Below are positions 6,203 through 12,723 of a stretch of DNA of 12,723 nucleotides, in pieces. Positions within the stretch are counted from its first letter, which is position 1. Each line of letters begins with the position of its first letter. The DNA is from Campylobacteraceae bacterium. GTDB taxonomy: Bacteria > Campylobacterota > Campylobacteria > Campylobacterales > Sulfurovaceae. The stretch spans positions 1 through 12,723 of the forward strand of contig JALVPA010000121.1 of assembly GCA_027026055.1 (NCBI GenBank), in the 5' to 3' direction. Below the pieces are notes generated by a model. It ran no database searches. It saw only the letters and a program-made list of their open reading frames with translations, and was not told the origin of the DNA. The translations under genes and the position numbers were made by a program.

Positions 6203-6490
6203 CTAACGTACGGTATGGGTTTGACCGTTTTCGTCGATATAGAAGGTGTTGCCGTTTTTGTCTTTGTAATATCTGGGTTGCTCACGGCTATGACCGATAG
6301 CCGCCCCCGCCGCCGCACCGACGGCGGTACCGATGAGTGTCGCTTTGGTATCGCCGCCGATGAGTTGACCCGCCAAGGCACCCGTACCGGCACCGATAAG
6401 CGCGCCTTTGCCGGTTTGGCTTTGAGGCATCAATTCGCCGCAGCCGTTAAAAAGCGTCAATGCGATAATCGGATATGCGAGTTTTTTCAT
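6203..6490 (-). CDS. Small glycine-zipper lipoprotein (17-kDa surface antigen/SlyB-like)
   Basis: The 95-residue precursor begins with MKK and a short hydrophobic stretch, then FNGC with C17 as the probable lipidated cysteine. The lipobox is imperfect because Phe stands where Leu is usual. Residues about 26-67 are a glycine zipper with many GxxxG repeats, the kind of paired helix seen in SlyB and the Rickettsia 17-kDa antigen family. The polar C-terminus has two similar pieces (DKNGNTFY and DENGQTH). It is expected in the outer membrane or periplasm with a structural or envelope-stress role. AAGGAG (complement of 6496-6501) and a TATAAT box lie just upstream, and sppA follows. Confidence 0.82.
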   Translation of the reverse strand: MKKLAYPIIALTLFNGCGELMPQSQTGKGALIGAGTGALAGQLIGGDTKATLIGTAVGAAAGAAIGHSREQPRYYKDKNGNTFYIDENGQTHTVR

Positions 6491-6509
6491 TTCGACTCCT
6501 TTTTCAAGA

Positions 6510-6515
6510 ATTATA
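6510..6515 (-). promoter_or_regulatory. -10 box for the lipoprotein-sppA unit
   Basis: The minus strand reads TATAAT here, 19 bases before the lipoprotein ATG and ahead of a strong AAGGAG ribosome site. The leader would be only about 12 bases. No good -35 hexamer is visible. Confidence 0.55.
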
Positions 6516-6541
6516 GCCTATTTTTTTCGGGTATCGTTTCG

Positions 6542-7207
6542 TTATTTTTCGTTTTCCATGCGATGCAGTCGTAAGTTGATCAGACTCGAAACGATAATCG
6601 CCATATAAAACACACCGGTGATCGCTTCGAAATAGACGAAAAATTCGGCGATATGGTTTTTTGGGAGAATATCTCCGTAGCCGAGTGTGGTAAGCGTGAC
6701 GAAACTGTAGTAGGCCATACGTGCGAAACCCGTTTGCCACCCGGAGGCTTCGACGCCCGAAAAAGCGTGAGGGTCGTAGACGAGGATAATCAGATAGATG
6801 ACCGTCCAAGCGAGTCCGAAAAGGATATAAAGGGTGATCGAACCGATGATTTTATTGGCGTCTATGACACCTTCAAAGAGCACTTGTTTGAAGGCTTTTG
6901 CGATAAAACCGATGAAAAATATCAACAGACTCGAAAGTACGAGAAAGATATACACTTTACTGTTGAAGAGATGTTCGAGAATATTGAAGACGACAAAGAC
7001 GGGAAGCAACACGAACACGATACGCCGCCAATTCGTATCGGTGTGAAGCGTTCTAATACTGACAACAAGCATCGTAACGATCAGCAAGTTGAATGCGCCC
7101 GTGCTGAAAAAGTTCGTAAATTCCGCGACGACGGAGGCGAAAAACAAAAAGAGCAACAAGACAAGAAAAAGATATAGAAAATTGTTGGTTCTATCAAGCG
7201 TTTTCAT
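6542..7207 (-). CDS. Potassium-channel-like membrane protein (pore-loop ion channel family)
   Basis: The 221-residue protein has about six hydrophobic segments (roughly 8-30, 38-54, 63-82, 86-107, 120-145, 189-210). Between the last two lies a pore loop with the potassium selectivity filter TLGYGD (174-179). This is a 6TM layout, but no segment has the regular Arg/Lys spacing of a voltage sensor, and there is no RCK/TrkA nucleotide-binding domain, so gating is unknown. The start overlaps the stop of the 55-aa upstream gene by ATGA, suggesting translational coupling. It probably conducts K+ across the inner membrane. Confidence 0.87.
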   Translation of the reverse strand: MKTLDRTNNFLYLFLVLLLFLFFASVVAEFTNFFSTGAFNLLIVTMLVVSIRTLHTDTNWRRIVFVLLPVFVVFNILEHLFNSKVYIFLVLSSLLIFFIGFIAKAFKQVLFEGVIDANKIIGSITLYILFGLAWTVIYLIILVYDPHAFSGVEASGWQTGFARMAYYSFVTLTTLGYGDILPKNHIAEFFVYFEAITGVFYMAIIVSSLINLRLHRMENEK

Positions 7208-7371
7208 ACGGTCGCTTTAGGCGTTTTTGCTTCGAAAAGCGGGGTTTCAAACATTCGGAAGTCGACGTAAAGAGCGTCGCGATGTTTGAAACGTCGTTCT
7301 CTCAACTCTGTAAACGATCGGCACGCCGCGAAGATTTTGACGGCTTCGTGTCGTAATCGGGGATGTGACAT
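7204..7371 (-). CDS. Unrecognised 55-residue small protein upstream of the channel gene
   Basis: An ATG at 7371 follows AGAAGGG with 6-base spacing and lies about 24 bases downstream of the expected start site of an extended -10 promoter (TGCTATAAT). The frame runs 55 codons and its TGA overlaps the channel ATG (ATGA). The protein is soluble and basic in its first half (MSHPRLRHEAVKIF, then an Arg-rich segment LRERRFKHR) and has no signal peptide or membrane segment. Promoter, ribosome site and coupling all support a real gene. I do not recognise the family. It could be a small regulatory partner of the channel, or a short leader that sets its translation. Confidence 0.7.
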   Translation of the reverse strand: MSHPRLRHEAVKIFAACRSFTELRERRFKHRDALYVDFRMFETPLFEAKTPKATV

Positions 7372-7401
7372 CCTTTTCCCTTCTGTTGAAAAACGATAAA
7401 A

Positions 7402-7407
7402 ATTATA
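7402..7407 (-). promoter_or_regulatory. Extended -10 promoter of the small gene and channel
   Basis: The minus strand reads TGCTATAAT, an extended -10 (TGn plus TATAAT), ending about 31 bases before the ATG at 7371. TTGTTT or GATTGT upstream could be a weak -35. Confidence 0.65.
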
Positions 7408-7448
7408 GCATTTAGTGGTTAAAACAATCGGATTTAAATGCGTTACGT

Positions 7449-7454
7449 TATAAT
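7449..7454 (+). promoter_or_regulatory. -10 box of the long + strand operon
   Basis: TATAAT lies 32 bases before the ATG at 7487 and is followed by AAAAGGA (7472-7478) as ribosome site. No clear -35 hexamer is seen; the upstream DNA is AT-rich. It is divergent from the -10 at 7402-7407, with the two boxes 41 bp apart. Confidence 0.6.
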
Positions 7455-7486
7455 TTAGCCTAAGTAAAACGAAAAGGACGGCGAGT

Positions 7487-8107
7487 ATGGCATTACAAGT
7501 AAAATATGTCGGGGCGAAACCGCGTGTTTCGCAACACGGCGTGACGTTCGATAGTACTAAACCGGACAGTTATCTTTTGTTGGCGCCCGCATTGGAGTTG
7601 CTCGAAACGCTCGAGAGCCGTCCCGATTCCGGTGAAGCGCGTATCCATACATTGCATGACAAAGCCTATACGCCGCGTGAAATCGAAGAGGCGTTGCATC
7701 GGTATTGCGAAGATATCGACGCGCTTTTGGCTTCGGCTCGCGAAAAAACCGACGCTTTGATTGCCGAGTACCGCGACAAAGTGGCGCAAAACGGCAATCT
7801 CACGGCGGACGAGCGTACCGCATGGCTTGGTAATATCGACATCATGCGAGACTATTACCTTCAATATATCCTCAACGAAGAGGCCTATCGTTGTTTGCTT
7901 GAGAAGATTGCGGCGTTACTGCACCGAGAGCGTATTCGGTATTTGCTTTTTCCGCTTGGACGCAATCTCGGTCTCGTCGCCGACGATCTCGTACGTCTGC
8001 TAACCGATAGCAAACCTCCTTATGACGCGATGATTCGTATCGTGGAAAGAGACGACGAACGCTTCGGAATGTTGGATCTGAATCGTCCCGAACCGCTCGA
8101 TATCTGA
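7487..8107 (+). CDS. Uncharacterised 206-residue protein, first gene of the glutamate-synthase-like/Pqi operon
   Basis: I do not recognise a named domain. The start MALQVKYVGAKPRVSQHGVTFD has no signal sequence, and no segment is long and hydrophobic enough to be a membrane span, so the protein is probably cytoplasmic. Residues about 66-110 are charged and helical (REIEEALHRYCEDIDALL, then a Lys/Glu-rich stretch), which suits a coiled coil. A second conserved-looking block reads LFPLGRNLGLVADDLVRLL (about 154-172). The style resembles hypothetical proteins common in Campylobacterota, but that is an impression. A good AAAAGGA site fixes the start. The next gene begins 14 bp downstream, so it is likely to work with the membrane-anchored oxidoreductase or the Pqi system. 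Confidence 0.85.
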   Translation: MALQVKYVGAKPRVSQHGVTFDSTKPDSYLLLAPALELLETLESRPDSGEARIHTLHDKAYTPREIEEALHRYCEDIDALLASAREKTDALIAEYRDKVAQNGNLTADERTAWLGNIDIMRDYYLQYILNEEAYRCLLEKIAALLHRERIRYLLFPLGRNLGLVADDLVRLLTDSKPPYDAMIRIVERDDERFGMLDLNRPEPLDI

Positions 8108-8121
8108 GAGAAAGGGTAACG

Positions 8122-9846
8122 ATGCTTGATGCGGTATGGCATTTTTTGGACGAGTCGGCGGAGATATTGCTTTCCGTGGCGTTTCTTGCGCTTGTAGCGC
8201 TTTTTGTGTACGACAAATACGTACAACGCGAACATCAACTGCTGATCAACTATCCGGTAATCGGTCGTTTTCGATATCTTTTCGAAGCGCTTCGTGAGCC
8301 GTTGAGGCAATATTTCGCCGAAGAGACCTTCTACGAGTCGCGCGACAAGGTCGAATGGGTCTACAAAGCCGCCAAAGACGTACCCAACTATCAATCTTTT
8401 TCGGTTTCTCAGCCTTTTTCGGGATCGCGTTTTGTGATCAAACACTCGGTACATGTCAAAAACGACGATGAGGTAAGCGACGATATGAGCGTCGTTTTCG
8501 GTGCAAAGCGACCATATCCTTTTATCGCCAAAACGCCGATTATCCGTTCGGCGATGAGTGACGGCGCACTCAGTCCCGAAGCGACGCGCGCGTTCGCTCT
8601 TGGAGCGAAGCTTTCCGGTTTTACGCTCAATACGGGCGAGGGAGCGCTCACGTCGAACCATCTCTATACGATGGAAGTCGATGAAAGTAACAAGGCATGC
8701 CTCGAGACGATAGAGAGTACGCCGTTTGCGGAGTTTGTCTTTAAAACGGTCGAGTTTTTCTTCAATCGCAATCGTGCCGTCAAAGCCTATCGCCGTATTT
8801 TGCTCAAAAACAATCCTACGGCAAACACCTATATTTACGACTCCAAAAGCCATCTGCTCTTTCGCGTGAATTGGAATGCGCCGCTGGAAGCTTTTCCGAA
8901 AGAAATTCCCGAATCGTTGCCCGATATCGTCTTTCAGATAAGTTCGGGGCTATACGGCGTAAGGGACGAAAAGGGCGATTTCGACGAAGAACGGTATGCG
9001 AAAGTGATGCGTTTTTGTCGTATGACGGAGATCAAAATCGCTCAAGGCGCCAAGCAGACGGGCGGTAAATTGGCGGGATCGAAGGTAACGGCGGATATCG
9101 CTTATTATCGCGGTGTGCAAGAGGGTAAAGATCTCTTCTCTCCCAACCGCTTTCCTTACGCCGATACGCCTGAACATCTTTTCGATTTTATCGGTAAGCT
9201 TCAAGAGATTTCGGGCAAACCCGTCGGCGTGAAGATCGTGATTTCCGATGCGAAAACGATAGACGAGATGGTAGCCTTTGCCGCGCAACGCAAAAAAGAG
9301 GGCAAAGCAATCCCCGACTATGTGGCGGTCGACAGCGGGGAGGGAGGAAGCGCCACCGCCCCGTTGGAGATGATGGAATCGGTGGGGTTGACCACTTACA
9401 ACGCTCTTTATGTGCTCGATACGGCGTTGCGCAGACACGGTTTGCGCGACAGTGTCAAAGTGGTCGCAAGCGGAAAGATTCTCACCCCCGACGACGTGAT
9501 CATCACCCTTTCGATGGGAGCCGACGCGGTAGGAATCGCCAGAGGGTTTATGATGAGCGGCGGGTGCATCAGGGCGCGAATGTGTTCGGGATTTGGTTCG
9601 CATCAATGCCCCGTCGGTATGGCGACGCAAGATCCGAAGTTGCGCGCTTCTTATCTCGTGCGCAAAAAAGGATACGAAATTGCTAACTATCACCGTAATC
9701 TCGTCAAAGGGATGCGTTCGCTTTTGGCAATCATGGGGTATACGAAGCTAAACGAGGTGGGACGACACAATCTCACCTATCGCAGCGAGGACGGAGAGAT
9801 CTTTTTCGATGTCGACGGTTATTTCGAACGATTCTTGCATCTGTAA
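8122..9846 (+). CDS. Membrane-anchored FMN-binding glutamate synthase-domain protein
   Basis: The 574-residue protein has an N-terminal membrane segment (about 12-30) and then a TIM-barrel like the FMN/synthase domain of glutamate synthase: GAKQTGGKLAG (the GAKPGEGG-like loop), VDSGEGGSATAP, VVASGKILTPDD and MGADAVGIARGFM (phosphate binding). Three cysteines expected for a 3Fe-4S cluster are C482, C488 and C496, followed by PVGMATQDP. There is no N-terminal glutaminase domain and no GltD partner in view, so it is not a complete GOGAT; the stand-alone family has no settled reaction. GAAAGGG gives a ribosome site. Its stop codon overlaps the ribosome site of the next gene, placing it firmly in the operon. 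Confidence 0.88.
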   Translation: MLDAVWHFLDESAEILLSVAFLALVALFVYDKYVQREHQLLINYPVIGRFRYLFEALREPLRQYFAEETFYESRDKVEWVYKAAKDVPNYQSFSVSQPFSGSRFVIKHSVHVKNDDEVSDDMSVVFGAKRPYPFIAKTPIIRSAMSDGALSPEATRAFALGAKLSGFTLNTGEGALTSNHLYTMEVDESNKACLETIESTPFAEFVFKTVEFFFNRNRAVKAYRRILLKNNPTANTYIYDSKSHLLFRVNWNAPLEAFPKEIPESLPDIVFQISSGLYGVRDEKGDFDEERYAKVMRFCRMTEIKIAQGAKQTGGKLAGSKVTADIAYYRGVQEGKDLFSPNRFPYADTPEHLFDFIGKLQEISGKPVGVKIVISDAKTIDEMVAFAAQRKKEGKAIPDYVAVDSGEGGSATAPLEMMESVGLTTYNALYVLDTALRRHGLRDSVKVVASGKILTPDDVIITLSMGADAVGIARGFMMSGGCIRARMCSGFGSHQCPVGMATQDPKLRASYLVRKKGYEIANYHRNLVKGMRSLLAIMGYTKLNEVGRHNLTYRSEDGEIFFDVDGYFERFLHL

Positions 9847-9857
9847 GGAGCGTCGGT

Positions 9858-10481
9858 TTGGGAACGCATACGCATATCGTCGTTTGTCACGAGTGCGACG
9901 AGATCGTTAATGTGGTCGATCCGTATAAAGAGGGTAGATACAAATGTCCGCGATGCGGTCATTTGCTCTTTCGACAAAAGCACGGTATGATCGAAAAGAT
10001 GTTTGCGCTCGGGCTTGCCGCAGCGATTTTGTTCGGGCTTACCAACTACTTTCCGTTTCTCTCTTTCGAAGTGATCGGCAATCGTGCCGAAGCCAATTTT
10101 CTTACCAGCGTACAATATTTGATCGAAGAGCAAGAGTGGTTGCTCGCGGTGGCTGTCTTGATGACGACGTTGGTGGTACCTTCTATTCGTATCGCTTTGG
10201 TTTTGGCGCTTTTCGGTCCGCTCTATTTCGGCAAAGTGCCCGGTTACGCACCCGGGGTGTTGAAACTACTCGATCAGACGCTGCCGTGGGCGATGGTGGA
10301 TGTCTTTTTGGTAGGCGTATTCGTTTCGATGGTCAAACTTGTCAAGATGGGGACGGTGATAGCGGGAATTTCGCTTTGGGCGTTTTTGGTGATGGTATTT
10401 GTAATGGCGGCGATGCAGACGACTTACAATGCGCATATGGTGTGGGATATCGTCGAGACGGCGCGAAGGAGAGAAAGATGA
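9858..10481 (+). CDS. pqiA: PqiA-family membrane protein, first half-protein
   Basis: The 207-residue protein has an N-terminal rubredoxin-like zinc site (C10, C13, C30, C33) and four hydrophobic segments, the unit that occurs twice in E. coli PqiA/YebS. It corresponds to one half of that protein. The start is a TTG, chosen because AAGGAG (9845-9850) lies 7 bases upstream and because the next Met (residue 44) would remove the zinc site. PqiA is the inner-membrane partner of the MCE protein PqiB in envelope lipid transport. Its TGA overlaps the ATG of the next gene (ATGA), so the two halves are probably translationally coupled and made in equal amounts. Confidence 0.9.
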   Translation: MGTHTHIVVCHECDEIVNVVDPYKEGRYKCPRCGHLLFRQKHGMIEKMFALGLAAAILFGLTNYFPFLSFEVIGNRAEANFLTSVQYLIEEQEWLLAVAVLMTTLVVPSIRIALVLALFGPLYFGKVPGYAPGVLKLLDQTLPWAMVDVFLVGVFVSMVKLVKMGTVIAGISLWAFLVMVFVMAAMQTTYNAHMVWDIVETARRRER

Positions 10482-11104
10482 GAGCGATCGAGGCGGATAT
10501 GGTTTCGTGTCATGCCTGCCATGCAACGGTACGTATCGGCGAGGACCCGGGCAAAGGTGAGCCGCACTGTCCTCGCTGCGGGGAAGCTCTGGCGTTTCGC
10601 GACTATACGAGTATGCAAACGGTATGGGCGTTGGTGATTGCAAGTATCGTTTTTTATATCCCCGCCAACTTGTTGCCGATGATGCACGTGCATACCTTTG
10701 CGGGGACGCAGTCCGATACGATTTTGAGCGGGGTACTCTACTTTATGGAGACCGGTTCGTATCTGATTGCGGCGGTGATATTTATCGCGAGTATCGTCGT
10801 GCCGATAACGAAAATTTTGATTTTGATCTATCTTTTGGTTTCCGTACAAAAAGGCACTATCGACAATCCGAAGAAAAAGCAAAAGCTTTATCTTTTTACG
10901 GAACTTATCGGCAAATGGTCGATGGTGGATGTCTATGTCGTGGCGATAATGATCGCGTTGGTGCATTTCGGCGGGTTGACGCAGATAGAAGCGGCGTCGG
11001 GGGCGACCTTTTTTTTGTTGGTCGTCGTTACGACGATGATAGCGGCGATGAAATTCGATGTCAGGTTGATTTGGGATAATGCGCAAAAGGAAAGAGATGG
11101 ATAA
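10478..11104 (+). CDS. PqiA-family membrane protein, second half-protein
   Basis: The 208-residue protein repeats the layout of its neighbour: zinc site C11, C14, C31, C34, then four membrane segments with PANLLPMM near the first and KWSMVDVY before the third. It resembles the other half of a fused E. coli PqiA. The start at 10478 (GAGAAAG upstream, ATGA overlap) is preferred; the frame is open much further 5' but that part is only a shadow of the preceding gene. The 3' end overlaps the pqiB-like start by 8 bp. The pair probably forms a heterodimer equivalent to one PqiA. Confidence 0.92.
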   Translation: MRAIEADMVSCHACHATVRIGEDPGKGEPHCPRCGEALAFRDYTSMQTVWALVIASIVFYIPANLLPMMHVHTFAGTQSDTILSGVLYFMETGSYLIAAVIFIASIVVPITKILILIYLLVSVQKGTIDNPKKKQKLYLFTELIGKWSMVDVYVVAIMIALVHFGGLTQIEAASGATFFLLVVVTTMIAAMKFDVRLIWDNAQKERDG

Positions 11105-12689
11105 AGAGAAGATTTTACGAGAAGCCGAGATTAAAGAAGCGGTATGGCAAGAGCGTAAAAAAGGGATCTCCGCCGTGTGGATTGTACCGATAGTGGCGCT
11201 TTTGATAGGCGGATGGCTCTTTTTCAAATCGTGGAGCGAAAAAGGGCCCGAAATCGAAATCGTGTTCAAATCGGCTGCGGGGATCCAAGCGGACAAAACG
11301 GTTATCAAGTATAAAGACATCGTCGTCGGTAAAGTGACCGACGTGCGTTTCGGCAATGCGCTGAAGACGGTACGGGTCAAAGCGCAGCTACAAAAAAACA
11401 TGAAGCCTTATCTTTCCGAAAATACCCGTTTTTGGGTGGTACAGGCAAAGGTGGGATTCGGCGAGGTACAAGGGCTCGATACGCTACTGTCGGGTGTCTA
11501 TATCGAAATGGATCCGCAAAAAGGGAAGAAAAAAGTACGTCTCTTCGAGGGGCTTGACAAAATCCCCGTCGTCAGTACCGGAGAAAAGGGAAAAACCTAT
11601 CTTTTGGAAGCCGACAGTATCGGATCCATCGATGTCGGCTCTCCCGTCTATTTCAAACAAATCAAAGCGGGAAGCGTCGCGTCGTACCGTTTGGATTTCA
11701 AACACAAAAAAGTAATGATAGAGGTTTTCATCAAAGAGCCTTTCGATACGCTTATCAACGACAAAACGCGTTTTTACAACGCCAGCGGTATACAAGCCAA
11801 TATCTCTCCCGACGGTATCAAGATACGTACGGAGTCGTTGGTCGCACTGCTGATGGGCGGTTTGGCATTCGAAAACTTTCCGATACACGGTATAGGAAAA
11901 CCGGTCAAGAGCGGGCATCTTTTCGCACTCTATCCGTCGCGCGACGAAGCCAAAAAACCCGAATACAAACGCGAGCTCTACTTTTGGGTTTATTTCGACG
12001 GTTCGATTCGCGGTTTGACCGAAGGGTCGTCGGTAGAGTTCCGAGGTTTGAAAATAGGAGAAGTGGTCAACTTCAATCTTATCGGCGATACTGATACGGG
12101 AGAGTTCAAAATTCCTATTTTGCTGAAAATCGAGCCCGAGCGCTTTACGATAACCGGAAGCAAAAAGGCCGTAGGCAACCGTGTCAACGAAGAGGTGTTT
12201 CTCGCTTTGTTGCGCAAGGGATTGAGAGCGGAATTGAAGACGGGTAATTTACTTACCGGCGAACGCTATGTCGATCTGGAGTTTCATACGGACGTATCCC
12301 CGATAGAACCGCGAAAAGAGTTCGGGTATTTCGTGATTCCTTCCATACCGGGAACTATCGAGACATTGAAAAGTTCTGTACAAAAGATTGTCGCACGCAT
12401 AGAAAAAATTCCGTTCGAACAAATCGGTATGGAACTCGAAGGGGTGATGAAGGATCTAAGAACCAAAACGATGCCCTCCGTCGACGCATCGATGCATTCG
12501 TTGCAGCGGCTGCTTACGGAGACGTCGCAGATGTTGCGAACCGTACGTAAAAACTTTATCGACAACAATGCCATTATCAACAAAAAGATGTTGAATTTGA
12601 TAGAGGAAATGACGCGAACGACCAAATCGGTCAAGCATTTGACCGACTATTTGGAGCGTCATCCCGAATCACTTATCAAAGGAAAGTAA
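11097..12689 (+). CDS. pqiB: PqiB-like intermembrane lipid transport protein (MCE domains)
   Basis: The 530-residue length is close to E. coli PqiB. A membrane anchor spans about 24-43 (ISAVWIVPIVALLIGGWLFF). MCE domains follow at roughly 52-140 (VFKSAAGIQADKTVIKYKD), 163-265 and 290-400, so three are likely. The C-terminal about 100 residues are helical and heptad-like and would form the long needle that crosses the periplasm in PqiB hexamers. The start at 11097 is chosen for AAAAGGAAAG at 11085-11094; an in-frame ATG at 11079 lacks a ribosome site. The protein moves lipid between inner and outer membranes with PqiA. The substrate is unknown. Confidence 0.93.
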   Translation: MDKEKILREAEIKEAVWQERKKGISAVWIVPIVALLIGGWLFFKSWSEKGPEIEIVFKSAAGIQADKTVIKYKDIVVGKVTDVRFGNALKTVRVKAQLQKNMKPYLSENTRFWVVQAKVGFGEVQGLDTLLSGVYIEMDPQKGKKKVRLFEGLDKIPVVSTGEKGKTYLLEADSIGSIDVGSPVYFKQIKAGSVASYRLDFKHKKVMIEVFIKEPFDTLINDKTRFYNASGIQANISPDGIKIRTESLVALLMGGLAFENFPIHGIGKPVKSGHLFALYPSRDEAKKPEYKRELYFWVYFDGSIRGLTEGSSVEFRGLKIGEVVNFNLIGDTDTGEFKIPILLKIEPERFTITGSKKAVGNRVNEEVFLALLRKGLRAELKTGNLLTGERYVDLEFHTDVSPIEPRKEFGYFVIPSIPGTIETLKSSVQKIVARIEKIPFEQIGMELEGVMKDLRTKTMPSVDASMHSLQRLLTETSQMLRTVRKNFIDNNAIINKKMLNLIEEMTRTTKSVKHLTDYLERHPESLIKGK

Positions 12690-12690
12690 C

Positions 12691-12723
12691 ATGTGGCGCA
12701 AAACGCTTCTTTTTTCCCTTTTT
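12691..12723 (+). CDS. Start of a probable PqiC-type lipoprotein, cut by the window end
   Basis: Only 11 codons are visible (MWRKTLLFSLF), beginning like a signal peptide. AAAGGAAAG (12678-12686) is a strong ribosome site overlapping the end of pqiB, and only 1 bp separates the two genes. In pqiABC operons the third gene encodes an outer-membrane lipoprotein, so PqiC is the likely identity, by position only. Confidence 0.6.
   Translation, partial: MWRKTLLFSLF

Noticed and set aside
9944..10477. 5' extension of the second PqiA gene
   Set aside because: This part is the out-of-frame shadow of the first PqiA gene. The zinc site and membrane segments begin only after the ATG at 10478.
10424..11401. 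325-codon antisense ORF opposite pqiA2/pqiB, and similar ones at 8020-8853 and 8950-9693
   Set aside because: Arg/His-rich translations without domains, fully opposite recognised genes.

Overview
The window looks like ordinary chromosome from a member of the Campylobacterota (Epsilonproteobacteria), probably a moderate-GC, free-living Sulfurovum/Sulfurimonas-like lineage. The evidence is gene content: a UbiD-type decarboxylase of the futalosine (menaquinone) type, a typical 2-Cys peroxiredoxin next to a PerR-like Fur-family regulator, and the cbpA-hspR chaperone/repressor pair known from Helicobacter and Campylobacter. The genus is inferred, not shown. I see no phage, transposase, CRISPR array or RNA gene.

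Layout. Bases 1-850 hold the 3' end of the menaquinone decarboxylase gene. Next come the peroxiredoxin (971-1567) and perR (1671-2093), both on +. A 264-bp convergent gap follows. It holds two copies of a roughly 50-58 bp unit with heptamer-like ATGAGYA motifs, which runs into the last codons of yggS, and a small decayed-looking ORF. On the minus strand, trmH-like and yggS (3911 to 2358) form a two-gene unit. Divergent from them, cbpA-hspR (4039-5325) start behind a consensus sigma70 promoter overlapped by a HAIR-like inverted repeat, which fits HspR autorepression.

Bases 5334-7371 hold minus-strand genes in two units: a 55-aa small gene overlapping a potassium-channel gene by ATGA, then a glycine-zipper lipoprotein followed by sppA. 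All of them concern the cell envelope. A divergent promoter region (about 7395-7460) separates these from a long + strand operon that runs from 7487 past the window end: an unknown 206-aa protein, a membrane-anchored FMN-type glutamate-synthase-domain protein, two separate PqiA half-proteins, a PqiB-like triple-MCE protein, and the first 11 codons of what is probably the PqiC lipoprotein. The spacing is 14 bp, 11 bp, a 4-bp overlap, an 8-bp overlap and 1 bp, so the genes are very likely co-transcribed and partly translationally coupled.

The most interesting points are: (1) the joining of a membrane-tethered glutamate-synthase-like oxidoreductase and an unknown protein to a Pqi-type lipid-transport system whose PqiA is split in two; (2) the HAIR-like operator at cbpA-hspR; (3) the heptamer repeat that supplies the yggS C-terminus; and (4) the unrecognised 55-aa gene. 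No clearly new defence or mobile system is visible.
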